Assembly: GCA_964277385.1 (NCBI GenBank)
Contig: OZ195520.1
Location: 868,001-932,000, forward strand
Reading direction: 5' to 3'
DNA length: 64,000 bases
DNA from: WRAU01 sp964277385
GTDB taxonomy: Bacteria > Pseudomonadota > Alphaproteobacteria > WRAU01 > Hepatincolaceae
How positions within the stretch are numbered: the stretch's first letter is position 1; each line of letters starts with the position of its first letter. The notes under the pieces were generated by a model that saw only the letters and a list, made by a program, of their open reading frames with translations, had not been told where the DNA came from and searched no databases. Below are positions 53,280-63,760 of this stretch, one piece after another. Made by a program: the position numbers and the translations under genes.

Positions 53280-55307
53280 TTATTTATTTAGTAATTCTAA
53301 ATCTATTGATATTATATTCATAGAAAAAGGTAAGTTTTGTTTTAGAGTTATAGTTGAATCTTTATTCCAATTTGAATTTAAAATTATTATTACACTTTGA
53401 TAAGTATCATTTTTTAGCATATTAACACCCAGTATATTTGCTTGTATGATTTTATTATTATTTTTTAAAATATCCACATGAGATGATTTATAAAATAAAA
53501 GTGATACTTTATCTATTTTTGTTTCAAATTCATTTCCATTTAAATTTTCTAAATAAGGACTTTGATACATTGAATCAAAGCAATACCCTACAAAAACGGA
53601 TTCATCCTTGTATATGTTATCTTCTATATTAATAACCCCATTTTCTACTTTGAAAATTCCTAAAAAAGTGTTGTTTTCAGTTATAACTGCTAAATTTTCA
53701 TCTTTAAAAAAATTTAACCCTGTAATTTGATTATTAACCATATTTTTATTAGTGTATAAATCTAAATAAAAGGATTGTTTTTCATTATCCATGTACATAT
53801 TTTTTAATGAATCAAATTCAATAACTTCTATTAATTTTTTATCATTAACACGACCTACCGTTCTTTTAGTTGCTAACCAAAGATATTGTTGATTATCATC
53901 ATAAGATGTACTCATTGATGTTATTTTAATGTCTTTACCCCCTAAGCAATGAGAAGACCAAGAATAACTTAAATATCCATCATTATGAATGATATTACAT
54001 AAGGCTAAACTACCATTTTCCATTAATACACATAAAACTTTTGAAGGATAGTCTATATACAACATATCTTTAATTTTGCTAGAAAATAAATGTAAGCACC
54101 AAGAATTAATTTGAGATAATGATAATAATTTATCTTGTGATACCTCAACCGCAAAAATATTTTCTCTATTCCAATCAGCATAAAAAGTTACAAAATCTGT
54201 ACTTACTGAATGTGTCGAATTTCTTTGCGAATTTAGCTGCGCTATTGTATAGTTAAAAGGAGATATAGGATCATCAGAACTAAAAGGTAATAATGTAAAT
54301 ACTCCTTCTTTTGTACCTAGCAAAACATTATCTTTATTTGATCCTAGCCATAAAATATCTTTCCCCTTAGATACAGAAAGAGTAATAGAATTATCCTCAA
54401 CAATAATATCTGTTAATACATTATTTTCTGTAACTCTAGTTGTTGGCGACATATTTGTATAATCACCTGTTTTAGAAATCCAGATACTTTTTTTATCAGA
54501 ATTACTAGCTCCATAATACATTCTACCATTAAAAATAGTTGCAACCGATGGATATCCCATCTCTATTCCCCATGCTCCCATTTTAAAATCTTTACTTGCT
54601 TCGGTAGAATTAAAAGGAATACTAACCTGTGCTTTAACTTTTTTTTCATCCATAAAAGCGATAATTTTAGCTACACCCCATATACCTTTATGTGCGATTC
54701 TAACAAAACGACCAGTTGAATAAGAAGCATCACTTACTTTAAAAAAATTATCCGATGCTATAATATAAATCTCACCTGTTGTAGCACTGGCTTTTAGGGT
54801 AATAGAAGTTTTATTCATATCAAGATAAGGACCATCACTATAACTAACATCTTTTAGTTTAAAATCGTAATTATCATTGAAAGTTAATATTGATGGTGTT
54901 CTTTTTGATGAAAAGAAATAATAACATTGATTTTTATCATCATAAACATAGTTAACTTTAGCTATTTGTTCTTCAGATACCCAAAAGTTACTGATGCGAT
55001 AATGACTCCCCTCTTTTATCAAAGGCTCACCATTGATATAAAAGTAAATATTCATAGGATAAATTGCCATAAGTATACTATTATTATTATGTTCAAAAGC
55101 TATTAACCTTACTTCTTTTTCTTTTAGTGATAAATCATCTATAAATTTACTTCCTTTTCTTCTACTTAATCCACCCCATGGATTAAGCATCATGTTTTTT
55201 AGTGTTAAACAACACGAGTAATAAAAATTTTTAGCATTAAATTTATTAACATATTTAGAAACCTCACCTACTTTAAAATCACTAATATTTATTTTCAATC
55301 CTTTCAT
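53280..55307 (-). CDS. Large podovirus tail protein (tail tubular/stabilisation-like)
   Basis: This is a 675-residue protein whose N-terminus carries the phage tail motif NPWGGLSRRKGSKFIDD (compare the GGxSRRPGT motif of T7-like and P22-like tube and nozzle proteins). The middle contains many repeating strand stretches, as in a propeller. It probably forms the nozzle end of a short tail. It follows the gp11-like adaptor gene in order. Confidence 0.65.
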   Translation of the reverse strand: MKGLKINISDFKVGEVSKYVNKFNAKNFYYSCCLTLKNMMLNPWGGLSRRKGSKFIDDLSLKEKEVRLIAFEHNNNSILMAIYPMNIYFYINGEPLIKEGSHYRISNFWVSEEQIAKVNYVYDDKNQCYYFFSSKRTPSILTFNDNYDFKLKDVSYSDGPYLDMNKTSITLKASATTGEIYIIASDNFFKVSDASYSTGRFVRIAHKGIWGVAKIIAFMDEKKVKAQVSIPFNSTEASKDFKMGAWGIEMGYPSVATIFNGRMYYGASNSDKKSIWISKTGDYTNMSPTTRVTENNVLTDIIVEDNSITLSVSKGKDILWLGSNKDNVLLGTKEGVFTLLPFSSDDPISPFNYTIAQLNSQRNSTHSVSTDFVTFYADWNRENIFAVEVSQDKLLSLSQINSWCLHLFSSKIKDMLYIDYPSKVLCVLMENGSLALCNIIHNDGYLSYSWSSHCLGGKDIKITSMSTSYDDNQQYLWLATKRTVGRVNDKKLIEVIEFDSLKNMYMDNEKQSFYLDLYTNKNMVNNQITGLNFFKDENLAVITENNTFLGIFKVENGVINIEDNIYKDESVFVGYCFDSMYQSPYLENLNGNEFETKIDKVSLLFYKSSHVDILKNNNKIIQANILGVNMLKNDTYQSVIIILNSNWNKDSTITLKQNLPFSMNIISIDLELLNK

Positions 55308-55447
55308 TAGTGTATATTTGCTCCTTTTTACCTCTTTTTTCTTTTTATTATTATTAATTTTATTGTTAATTATTAAAGTATTAATTTTTTATATTTATGC
55401 AACCAACAAAATAAATTAAATTGTTAGCTGCATAAAATATTTATTTA

Positions 55448-56023
55448 TTATTTTCTAGCTTCTATCCATGAGCTTTCAAACATAATTTTATTATCAAGAA
55501 GTTCCTTTCCTTCTTTAGTATCCATATTTGTACTTTTTTTGAATTCACTTTCATATAAAAATCTTAAATTGTCATATAATGATTTATCATCATTCAATGA
55601 AAAAGATAATTCCATAGCCAAACGCAAAACAATTAAATAAACTAAATTAAGCGGTAATTCAGAAATATTTACATCTGCTATATATGTAAGTTTTATTTCT
55701 TGAGAATTAGAATATAAGTATCTACCCTGACGCAAATAATCATTGTTATTATTAACTTCTAAAATTTTCAAACAATCACTAGGTAACATGAATTCATACT
55801 CGTAGTTAGATTTAAAAATTTTATCTTCATTGTATAAACTATTTAAAAACCTTATCTTTAAGCAAGATTTCCAAAGCCCCGAAATTAAAACTTCTGCTTT
55901 TATAACCTCATATAAAAATTTACATTGTCTTGCTTCAAAAGTGTTTTCTTCTAGCGAGTTTATGTGATTTTGCTTTAATAAACTTAAAGCTCTATTGCAA
56001 ACTCTAATATCGTTATAAATCAT
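55448..56023 (-). CDS. Tail tubular A/gp11-like adaptor
   Basis: This is a 191-residue protein starting with the pattern of the T7 gp11-like family (CNRALSLLKQNHINSLEENT, then RQCKFLYEVIKAEVL and WKSCL). The family forms the ring between portal and nozzle in short-tailed phages. The start is two bases before the preceding gene's stop. Confidence 0.7.
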   Translation of the reverse strand: MIYNDIRVCNRALSLLKQNHINSLEENTFEARQCKFLYEVIKAEVLISGLWKSCLKIRFLNSLYNEDKIFKSNYEYEFMLPSDCLKILEVNNNNDYLRQGRYLYSNSQEIKLTYIADVNISELPLNLVYLIVLRLAMELSFSLNDDKSLYDNLRFLYESEFKKSTNMDTKEGKELLDNKIMFESSWIEARK

Positions 56024-56025
56024 GA

Positions 56026-56514
56026 TTAATCCGCCAAATATAAAATGTAACCATCTAACATATTTTTTTTACTAAACGGTATTGAAGATCTAAATTTTAC
56101 ATAATTATAAGAATTTAATTCTTCTTGATCATCAACAATGGTATCAACCTTAAGAACAGAAGATGCTGTATCAGAAAAAATAACTCCTGATTTAATTACA
56201 CTATCTTTAATGGTTTTATAAGAGTTTTCAATATTGCTATAAATCATATTAGAATTTATTAAATCAAATGTTCCTGCTATTTCATTATTATCTTCATCTT
56301 TTATTGTGCTTTCTATAGAATTTAAACCAACCTGAATAAGTTTTATTTTTCCTTTTGGTAATTTTACCAGTAGAATATCCTCTTTTTCTTTTGTTTCTTT
56401 TTCTGAAAAATCTACATTAAAACTTAGAACTCTAACCTTACCTTGTGACTTTATACTCATATTTTTACCTGAATAATAAGAGTTTTCTTGTTTTATTTGA
56501 TTACTTTGTAACAT
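56026..56514 (-). CDS. Possible capsid-associated or head-completion protein
   Basis: This is a 162-residue, strand-rich protein (KGKIKLIQVGLNSIES) next to the capsid gene. Its position fits a head decoration or completion protein. No family is recognised. Confidence 0.45.
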   Translation of the reverse strand: MLQSNQIKQENSYYSGKNMSIKSQGKVRVLSFNVDFSEKETKEKEDILLVKLPKGKIKLIQVGLNSIESTIKDEDNNEIAGTFDLINSNMIYSNIENSYKTIKDSVIKSGVIFSDTASSVLKVDTIVDDQEELNSYNYVKFRSSIPFSKKNMLDGYILYLAD

Positions 56515-56537
56515 GTTGCCTCTATTTTTTTATCTAT

Positions 56538-57419
56538 TTATTCTTTACATAAAATGCTAACAACTTTCTTTTCATCCATTCTTGTAGCACCACAAGAAAT
56601 AGATGCGTAAACTTGAATTGCCATTCTTTTATCTAATCTAACACTAATATCAGTTTTTATATCGCCATTAGTTGCCATTAAAATCCCAGATTTAGCAAAA
56701 CAAACAATATTTCTAAAGTCTTCTTTTTTCGGCAATAAACTTGAACTTATTCTTTTAAATGTAAATCCCATAAAAGTATTAACTTTACCTTCTACTAGAG
56801 ATTTAACTGTATTGTAATCTTCGGATGTTACCTCTACTGTTTTTAACAAATCACTTATTTGTTTTGCACTAACAACACAATATTGTTCTTCACCATCATC
56901 AACATCAGCATCATCTAGTAGTTGTCTTGCCATTCTTAATTTTTCTACTGTTAGCCCTGTTTCTATTTCTTCTTTTTCAGTATAATTACCTTGAATAATT
57001 TGACTGTCCGGTAAATTTATCTTGTTTTCTCCTTTAACACCACAATAAGCATTTCCTAGAGCTGCCTCTATAATTCTTTGATCTTTTTTTCTACCCAAAG
57101 CATAAGCAGCATTAAGAGCATAGGCCGATGTTGGATCACTAAGAAAATGAAGTTGATCCTCTTTGTCTATTAAATCTCCCCAGTCTGATGTAACTAAAGA
57201 AATCATGCGTCTATCAAATTTTGTTTGTATCAACGGAGTATCTGAATGTCTTGATGTTACATCTGTTGCCTCTGTTGGTGCTATTTGATCGTAGTAATAT
57301 CTTTCTGTACTTTGTTCTTCCTCTCTAACGCATGATGATAATTTAGAACCTTTTTGTTGCATGTTTAAAGTTACGGCATAGTTGTAACCTTCTTTTAAAA
57401 TTGTATCTATTGAACTCAT
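56538..57419 (-). CDS. Major capsid protein
   Basis: This 293-residue protein has a polar N-terminus with Glu/Ser/Tyr (REEEQSTERYYYDQ), then a globular, alternating sequence (LVTSDWGDLIDKEDQLHFL, MAIQVYASISCGATRMDEK at the end) typical of HK97-fold capsids of podoviruses. The order portal - small protein - scaffold position - capsid supports it. The TTTTCTCC site at its start (AAGGAGAAAA on the minus strand) is strong. Confidence 0.7.
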   Translation of the reverse strand: MSSIDTILKEGYNYAVTLNMQQKGSKLSSCVREEEQSTERYYYDQIAPTEATDVTSRHSDTPLIQTKFDRRMISLVTSDWGDLIDKEDQLHFLSDPTSAYALNAAYALGRKKDQRIIEAALGNAYCGVKGENKINLPDSQIIQGNYTEKEEIETGLTVEKLRMARQLLDDADVDDGEEQYCVVSAKQISDLLKTVEVTSEDYNTVKSLVEGKVNTFMGFTFKRISSSLLPKKEDFRNIVCFAKSGILMATNGDIKTDISVRLDKRMAIQVYASISCGATRMDEKKVVSILCKE

Positions 57420-57533
57420 TTTTTCTCCTTTTTTTATTTCAAAAGTGTAAAAAAATCTTGAGCATCTGGTTAAATTAAAAAATGCTAATATATTTTTTTT
57501 ACTACTGTTGTGTTATTTATTTTTATTGATAAG

Positions 57534-57974
57534 TTATTTACTATCTCTAGCGATTATTTCGTTTAAACTATTAATGTAAGCTAAAACTTCTTTGTGTCGG
57601 ATATTACCTTTATTGTTTAGTGCTTCCATTACATCTTTTTGAGAAGTTAGTTTTAAACGAATTTTTCTTGCTTCACTTGGAGACATCTCAAAACTTTCTC
57701 TGTTTGATGAAAACATCTCATCTTCAGATAATAGCTTACCTAAGTCTACCATTTTATTTAAAAATGTAATTTCATCAATATCTTGTATAGATTTTACATT
57801 TTCATTTATTCCTAACCAAGTTAATCCTCTTTTAGATAGAAGTAATTTTTGATCTAATTCTTCCCCCCATAAAAGTTTTAACTTTTCAACTAGAATATCT
57901 AGGTAATCTTCTAAATAATTCTTTTCTTCCCCTGTATCAAGTTCATTTTCTATTTCTTTATTTTCTGTTTGCAA
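57534..57974 (-). CDS. Putative scaffold protein
   Basis: This is a 146-residue, acidic and helical protein (EEKNYLEDYLDILVEKLKLLW) directly before the capsid gene, the standard scaffold position. Scaffolds guide head assembly and leave before packaging. The call is by position and composition. Confidence 0.6.
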   Translation of the reverse strand: MQTENKEIENELDTGEEKNYLEDYLDILVEKLKLLWGEELDQKLLLSKRGLTWLGINENVKSIQDIDEITFLNKMVDLGKLLSEDEMFSSNRESFEMSPSEARKIRLKLTSQKDVMEALNNKGNIRHKEVLAYINSLNEIIARDSK

Positions 57975-58069
57975 TCATTTTCTCCTTTTTTATTGTAATA
58001 TTATTATTAGTCTAACTTAGTTACCTTTTTACATTTTTAATAAATTGCTGGCTGTTTATTTGTATTTTA

Positions 58070-58357
58070 TTACTTTAAGTTATCTCTTTCTAAAAAATAT
58101 AAAACTGTTTTAACATCTAAATTAGACATTTCTAATATATGCAAAAATACATCCCTTGCTCCTTCGTTAAAGGCTGTTTGATTTGCATCATTAGCTATAA
58201 AACTTGATGATGTAAAATTACAGTACGATGCTAGATCTTTAAGCACCATTCTAACCTTATAATCTTCCATATCAAAAACACTATTCCAAGCCTCTGTTGC
58301 TTCTTTTGCTTTTGATTGTCCAAACACAGCAAATAACCATTTTAAACCATTTCTCAT
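58070..58357 (-). CDS. Small head-region protein (Bbp19-like)
   Basis: This is a 95-residue helical protein between portal and scaffold. The sequence WNSVFDMEDYKVRMVLKDLA and the C-terminal FNEGARDVFLHIL resemble the small Bbp19-like phage family, whose role is unknown. It starts behind AAGGAGAAGG. Confidence 0.55.
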   Translation of the reverse strand: MRNGLKWLFAVFGQSKAKEATEAWNSVFDMEDYKVRMVLKDLASYCNFTSSSFIANDANQTAFNEGARDVFLHILEMSNLDVKTVLYFLERDNLK

Positions 58358-58400
58358 TACCTTCTCCTTTTATATTATCATTAAAAAAAAACTAAGCATT

Positions 58401-60155
58401 TTAATTAAAAACATTGCTTGGTACGCCATTAGCTTGTGAAACTAATTTTAAAATTTCATCCCAATTTAATGAATTTACCACATCAGGATTAAATACTCTT
58501 ATTCTATCAACCATATTATTAAGTTGAAATAATCCATTACTTTCTTGGACTTTTTGATATCTATTCCAAGAATTTATAAATTCTACTTCAAAATCAACCT
58601 CCTCAAAACTAATTCCCTTAGGTAATTTAGGAAGGAGATTTAACCTATACATAAGTCCTAATTGTCTTATTAACATGGGATATAAGAACTCTCCTTGTAT
58701 TCTTGATACTTTTGATCCTAAAATTCTTAATTTTTGCTCATTAGTAGACACAACCTCTGTTGCTGTTGCATTACTTGAATAAGAATATACTAACAGTGAT
58801 GTATAAAAAGCCTCTTTAATTGTGTTTCTTCTTTGTTCTTGTAACCCATAGGCATGAGATAAATCCCCACCCATAGATAATGGCTTTAGTAGTTGATTTC
58901 CTGTAATTGGGTCAATTCCACCATAAATTATTCCACCAGGTACTGCTCTTATTCCTTGCACAGATGCTTCTGATGGTGCTAATAGAGGTGGGTCTACTTG
59001 TTTTTGTGCTGAAATCAGCATGGTTTTACTCATTGCATTAATCATTTTTATATCTGCTAGAACAGTCATTGCTGGACTTTGCCCATAAGCATCTTGAGAA
59101 TTTGTACACCATCTTGCTATCATATAAGGAAATTCATGATGCCCTGATTTAAAAACAAGTTTAGAATTATTAACATCCACATAATAAGATGAATAACTCA
59201 TTCCCTTTATTTTTGCTTTTTTATCCGAAAAGTATTTAGAAGGAATACAAATATGAATAAAAGTAAATAATTCAGACGACCCACTTGAATAAGCATTTAA
59301 AATTTCTTTGGATAGTTTTTCTTCTCCAAAAAAATTCACTGCACTTTGAGCCGTTAATTCTAATTTTCTCAACACTGTATCGTTATCTTTATAAGTTTTA
59401 TGAAGATAAGAGCTTCCTAAACTCATAGATTGATAATTAATAGAAGCATCTTGCAAATTTTCTGATAAAAAGAATACAGCGGTTCCATAACAAACTAAAT
59501 CTGAATAAAATTCATAAGATTTATGGTAAAATCCCATCTTTGGATTATTTAACATCTCTTTCATTGCTAAATTAACAGAAGATAACCATTTCTGCATATC
59601 ATCATCAGCCTCAAATGAAGATTTTTGCTTAATATTAAACCAATTTAATGTACTATTAGAAATTAATGACCAAATTCCCGCTACTAAATATTCAGCTGAA
59701 ATAACTGCAGTTGAATCATATACTTCTTTTATATTTTTTGTATCACTTGATTTTTGAGGTAAAACAAAATTAGATACTTCTTTCCATAATTTTTCTAAAT
59801 GAAACCTTTCATTGCTTAATTTTTGTAACAAATTAATAGCCCATGTAGCTATTTCATTATCTTTACTGTCAGTATCATCTATAGGTAATAGGTTATCATA
59901 ATTGTAATTATCATTTTTTAAAGCAATATTTGATTTTTTATATTTTCTTTTTTCTAATTGCTTATTATATTGATTTAATAAATACTTTTGAGTCAATTCT
60001 TGTTTATTACTATCTAAATTAGATTTTATAAAATCAGAGTTTTTAAAAAATTTCTCATTGTTTAAAGGGTAATTTCTAGATGTTTTTTCATTACTTAAAG
60101 AAGAATTTTTTTGATTGTAATCTCTAAAAATACTTTCTACTTTTTTGATTTTCAT
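58401..60155 (-). CDS. Portal (head-to-tail connecting) protein
   Basis: This is a 584-residue portal of the podovirus head-tail connecting type. It has an extra polar N-terminus (about 1-100), then LWKEVSNFVLPQ, and in the middle RWCTNSQDAYGQSPAMTVLADI, a portal signature, followed by PPLLAPSEAS and ATEVVSTNEQ. The length without the N-terminal addition is normal. The portal is the DNA gate and the base on which the head is built. Confidence 0.85.
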   Translation of the reverse strand: MKIKKVESIFRDYNQKNSSLSNEKTSRNYPLNNEKFFKNSDFIKSNLDSNKQELTQKYLLNQYNKQLEKRKYKKSNIALKNDNYNYDNLLPIDDTDSKDNEIATWAINLLQKLSNERFHLEKLWKEVSNFVLPQKSSDTKNIKEVYDSTAVISAEYLVAGIWSLISNSTLNWFNIKQKSSFEADDDMQKWLSSVNLAMKEMLNNPKMGFYHKSYEFYSDLVCYGTAVFFLSENLQDASINYQSMSLGSSYLHKTYKDNDTVLRKLELTAQSAVNFFGEEKLSKEILNAYSSGSSELFTFIHICIPSKYFSDKKAKIKGMSYSSYYVDVNNSKLVFKSGHHEFPYMIARWCTNSQDAYGQSPAMTVLADIKMINAMSKTMLISAQKQVDPPLLAPSEASVQGIRAVPGGIIYGGIDPITGNQLLKPLSMGGDLSHAYGLQEQRRNTIKEAFYTSLLVYSYSSNATATEVVSTNEQKLRILGSKVSRIQGEFLYPMLIRQLGLMYRLNLLPKLPKGISFEEVDFEVEFINSWNRYQKVQESNGLFQLNNMVDRIRVFNPDVVNSLNWDEILKLVSQANGVPSNVFN

Positions 60156-60639
60156 ATTATTTATTTGCCTCTTTATTTATTATAAGAATACAATAACAGC
60201 TTATTTTATACTTGTCAAGTATATTTAATAATAAAAAGAATTAAATAGCTCTTGTTTATTTTAAACTAAATATATATTATCTCTAAGATATCCTTTAAAA
60301 GAATAGGTTTTTCTTAAAATTTAATTTATTAAAACTCATTGAAAATATACTTACAATGAAAGTTCTATTAAATAATACAAGTTCTATAAAATGATATTTT
60401 CATATGTTAGATAATGTTTTAATATAAGAATCAAAGAAAATAAATCTATAATATTTAACTTAACATTACTAATTTAAAGAGAAAGTTATTTAATTCGTTG
60501 TATAAAAAATAAATAAAAAAAATTATTATACATAATATACATATGGATTATTATAAGAAATTAATAAGAGATGATATTATTATTTATTCTCACTGATTAA
60601 CTAATATAAAATATCAGCCAACCAACAAAAATAAAACTG
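60156..60639. other. 484-base gap in the second prophage
   Basis: Between portal and methyltransferase genes. Very AT-rich; a CTTGTCAAG string at 60209-60217 may be a promoter -35 on the minus strand for the portal operon. No coding frame is seen. Gaps on both sides of the methyltransferase suggest an inserted gene. Confidence 0.4.
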
Positions 60640-61461
60640 CTAGATTTTTACAACATGTAATTGAAACACTGGGAAAGATGTAATAAGATAGTTTTCATCT
60701 TGAACTATATCTTCTACCTCTTTAGCTATTTGTTTAATTTCACTCTCAGAAGCAACTTTGGTTTCTATTAAAAGTGGTAAAACTTGATTAAAAGAATACG
60801 ATAATAACTTTCTTGTTTCTAAATCTTTTAATATTGGTTTATTTATCGAATAATCATTAATTCTAAATTGTTTCTTTAAAACTTTAATGTGACTCCATAG
60901 TGTTTCTATACTATCAAAAAGCAAACCTTTTTTTTTAGTTGCTTGTTTTACTAAATCTGCTCCTCTTGATAGCGCTGGCACAACTGGATAAGAATTTGCT
61001 GGTAATCCCTGTTCTTCTAATATTAAAGATCCGCCTGGTTTTAATATTTTAAGCATATTATTAAAAAACATATCCCATTTACAGTACGGCAAATGTATCA
61101 ATAAATAACGACAATAGATTAAATCAACTACATCTTGAAAATGTTCTTTAATTATGTTAGTAGTAGAATCATCTAACACATCTGATTTAATAAAAGAAAT
61201 ATTTTTTATATTAGAAAATTTTTTCTTACTAACTTGTAGTTGTTCTTCAGATTTATCAATTGCTAATATATTCGCATTAGGAAATTGATTAGAAAACCAA
61301 CCAGCCATATATCCATGACCTGTTCCAAGGTCTACTATATTTTTTATATTTGAATTAATATGTTTATTTATAAATTTATAACTTGATGGATTATAAATCT
61401 TGGTTAGAATCTCTAATCTTTTATTATCTTCTTCTCCTACTTTTAACACATAAGATGACAT
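60640..61461 (-). CDS. SAM-dependent methyltransferase inserted among head genes
   Basis: This is a 273-residue class I methyltransferase: motif I VDLGTGHGYMAG, motif II-like AIDKSEEQL, then IKSDVLDD and LIYCRYLLIHL. It resembles small-molecule or lipid methyltransferases (ubiE/type 11) and lacks the PPY-type motif of DNA methyltransferases. It lies between terminase and portal with long gaps, so it is probably cargo of the phage. Confidence 0.8.
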   Translation of the reverse strand: MSSYVLKVGEEDNKRLEILTKIYNPSSYKFINKHINSNIKNIVDLGTGHGYMAGWFSNQFPNANILAIDKSEEQLQVSKKKFSNIKNISFIKSDVLDDSTTNIIKEHFQDVVDLIYCRYLLIHLPYCKWDMFFNNMLKILKPGGSLILEEQGLPANSYPVVPALSRGADLVKQATKKKGLLFDSIETLWSHIKVLKKQFRINDYSINKPILKDLETRKLLSYSFNQVLPLLIETKVASESEIKQIAKEVEDIVQDENYLITSFPVFQLHVVKI

Positions 61462-61648
61462 ATTTACTACCTTTTATTATTAATATTATTTGGTATATAC
61501 TTAATAAATACTACTTTAAATTACATAAAATTGAAAGTTATTTATTGTATTTTATTTTGTTATAAAATCATCTCTTGTATGAGATTTTTTATAAAACCAA
61601 TAAAAAAAGGCATTAATAACATATGGTTTATTATATTTTATACTATTA

Positions 61649-63232
61649 TCACCAATTATAAGGATCAAAGGATTCATAATTAGGCACAATTTTTTGTGTT
61701 ATTACTTTCGTATTATTGCTATCACAAGCAAAGGTTAAAGCACAAGCATCACCTCCGTCTGGAGATCCCTTTAATCTTTTTTTGATTTCATCTTTTGATT
61801 CTATTCTTAGTTGCCCCATAGAATTATAAAAATATTCAATTGTACTAATTTGTTGTAATAACATATTATCTGATACAATAAAACCATCTTCTTTAATAAA
61901 ATCTCCTAAAAGCCCCCACATTTCAGATCTTTTATTAAAATATTTACGACCATTAAAAGCTTTTTCTCCAAAATTTACTAACTTTAAACAATTCTTATAA
62001 CCAAGTTCACAAAGTCTGTCATAAACTCCAATACCACCACCTCCTGCATCTATGCATACTTGTAATGGAGAGAGTTTGTCTATATTTTTTGCAATAATTC
62101 CTGTTAATTCCATTGTATCTGCTGTATTGATTTTTTCATTTAAATTAAATCCTATGTAATTCCCTTGCCTATCTATAATCCAAGAAAAATCACCTCCTCC
62201 TCTTGCTACATCTACACCTAATATGATCGGTTTATCTAGCTTATTTAACAAAAATTCTTCTTTCCTATCCTTGTTAAATAGGCAAAAATCTCCTTTTAAT
62301 GATTTTGATAATAATATATTAATAGGAATAAGTTTACTTTCTGAATTATTTAAAAATGCTTCATGTATTGTAGCAGGAAATTCTTTATGAAATCTATAGC
62401 TAGGCTTATTTGTATTTTCTAAGTTTGTAGCACATAGATTTTTATTTTTTAAATACGCCCATGCCAATTGTTTTGTACTTAATTTATGATTTTTTTTATA
62501 TTCTAACCATTCTTCTGAAAAATCACATTTTTCATTTGAAGTATATTCTTCATGCCAATACCATGGTAAAAATATTAATTTATACTCACTATTACCAGAT
62601 TCTGCTTCCATACACATATTATAAAAAAGACCTTCTGGTCCATTTGATGTGCTTTCTAGTACTACTTCTGTATCATTACTATCTGAAACCGACATTAAAA
62701 TTGAAGACAGATGATTATCAGAATTTTTCCAAAATGCAACCTCACTTCCATGAAAAAACTGTATGGTTTCACTTCTACCAACTTCACTTCCACCAGCAGT
62801 TGCAAAAGAATAAGAGCTATTAAGCTCTTTAAAGTTAATATATTTGTAATTACTAATTAATGCCTTAGGTTGTAAAAATTTAGGACTATTTTGATAATAC
62901 CTTAATATCATATCAAAAATATTATTTGTTGCACTTTGTCTATGGCATAATACTAAACTTTTTGATCCAATATGAGAGATGCTATGATGGTAACACCTTG
63001 ATGAAACATAAGTTGTAGAACCTATTTGACGACCCTTTAAAATTAATGCTCTAACCTTCCCGGTACGTTTTTTTTGATCATTCAATATATTGTTTATATA
63101 TATTTGTTCTTTATTAAAAATAAATCGTGAAACAGAATTATTTTTACTTCTTATATATAAAAAATTATATGCAAAAGACTGAAAATTATTAATAATTACC
63201 TTAATTATATTTTTTAAATTATTACCTTCCAC
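61649..63232 (-). CDS. Terminase large subunit
   Basis: This 527-residue packaging motor has an ATPase half with the Walker A-like LKGRQIGSTTYVSS and Walker B-like VVLESTSNG, and a C-terminal nuclease half with Asp residues in ILGVDVARGGGD and CIDAGGGG. It ends SPDGGDACALTFA. The gene leads the head operon and is followed by the portal after the inserted methyltransferase. Confidence 0.9.
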   Translation of the reverse strand: MEGNNLKNIIKVIINNFQSFAYNFLYIRSKNNSVSRFIFNKEQIYINNILNDQKKRTGKVRALILKGRQIGSTTYVSSRCYHHSISHIGSKSLVLCHRQSATNNIFDMILRYYQNSPKFLQPKALISNYKYINFKELNSSYSFATAGGSEVGRSETIQFFHGSEVAFWKNSDNHLSSILMSVSDSNDTEVVLESTSNGPEGLFYNMCMEAESGNSEYKLIFLPWYWHEEYTSNEKCDFSEEWLEYKKNHKLSTKQLAWAYLKNKNLCATNLENTNKPSYRFHKEFPATIHEAFLNNSESKLIPINILLSKSLKGDFCLFNKDRKEEFLLNKLDKPIILGVDVARGGGDFSWIIDRQGNYIGFNLNEKINTADTMELTGIIAKNIDKLSPLQVCIDAGGGGIGVYDRLCELGYKNCLKLVNFGEKAFNGRKYFNKRSEMWGLLGDFIKEDGFIVSDNMLLQQISTIEYFYNSMGQLRIESKDEIKKRLKGSPDGGDACALTFACDSNNTKVITQKIVPNYESFDPYNW

Positions 63233-63357
63233 AATGTTATTGCTCCTTTTTTTATTATTACACCATTAAGGATTAATAACCTTTCAATCATTAATCCTTA
63301 ATAAATTTAGCTAATCTAGCTTTGAATAATTATTATTTTTAATTATTAGATATATAA

Positions 63358-63735
63358 TTACCTCACTTTATTGTGATTATTAATTATGTTTTTCAACATA
63401 GAATCATAATCAATTTCTATTTTTACTTTTTTATCACTAAACGAATTCATATCTTTTTTTATTTTATACAACAAAGATAAGGCTCTTATGTTACTAATAT
63501 ACATTTTGTTAATATTAAGATCATCTATATCATAACATTTACATAAAATAATTGTTCTATCTATTGTTAAATCTATTAAAATATCAATATTTTCTTCATT
63601 CTTGATATTAATATTTTTATTGTTTTTTATTATAATAGAATTATTTTTTACATCTACATTTTGTAAAGAATTAGAAAAATTATCAATTTTTTTTTCTTTA
63701 TTACTATTATTTAGTTTATCTTTATTATTTTTTAT
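63358..63735 (-). CDS. Possible small terminase-position protein with a non-standard start
   Basis: A frame of about 125 codons upstream of the terminase has good coding character (INKMYISNIRALSLLYKIKK) and a polar, Asn/Lys-rich start. No ATG, GTG or TTG lies near its beginning. The best ribosome site (AGGAG, 63742-63746 on the minus strand) points to an ATA codon at 63735, or ATT at 63750. Position suggests a small terminase subunit. A start further in (ATG, leaving 46 residues) is possible. Confidence 0.4.
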   Translation of the reverse strand: MKNNKDKLNNSNKEKKIDNFSNSLQNVDVKNNSIIIKNNKNINIKNEENIDILIDLTIDRTIILCKCYDIDDLNINKMYISNIRALSLLYKIKKDMNSFSDKKVKIEIDYDSMLKNIINNHNKVR

Positions 63736-63760
63736 TAATCTTCTCCTAATCTAAAATTAA

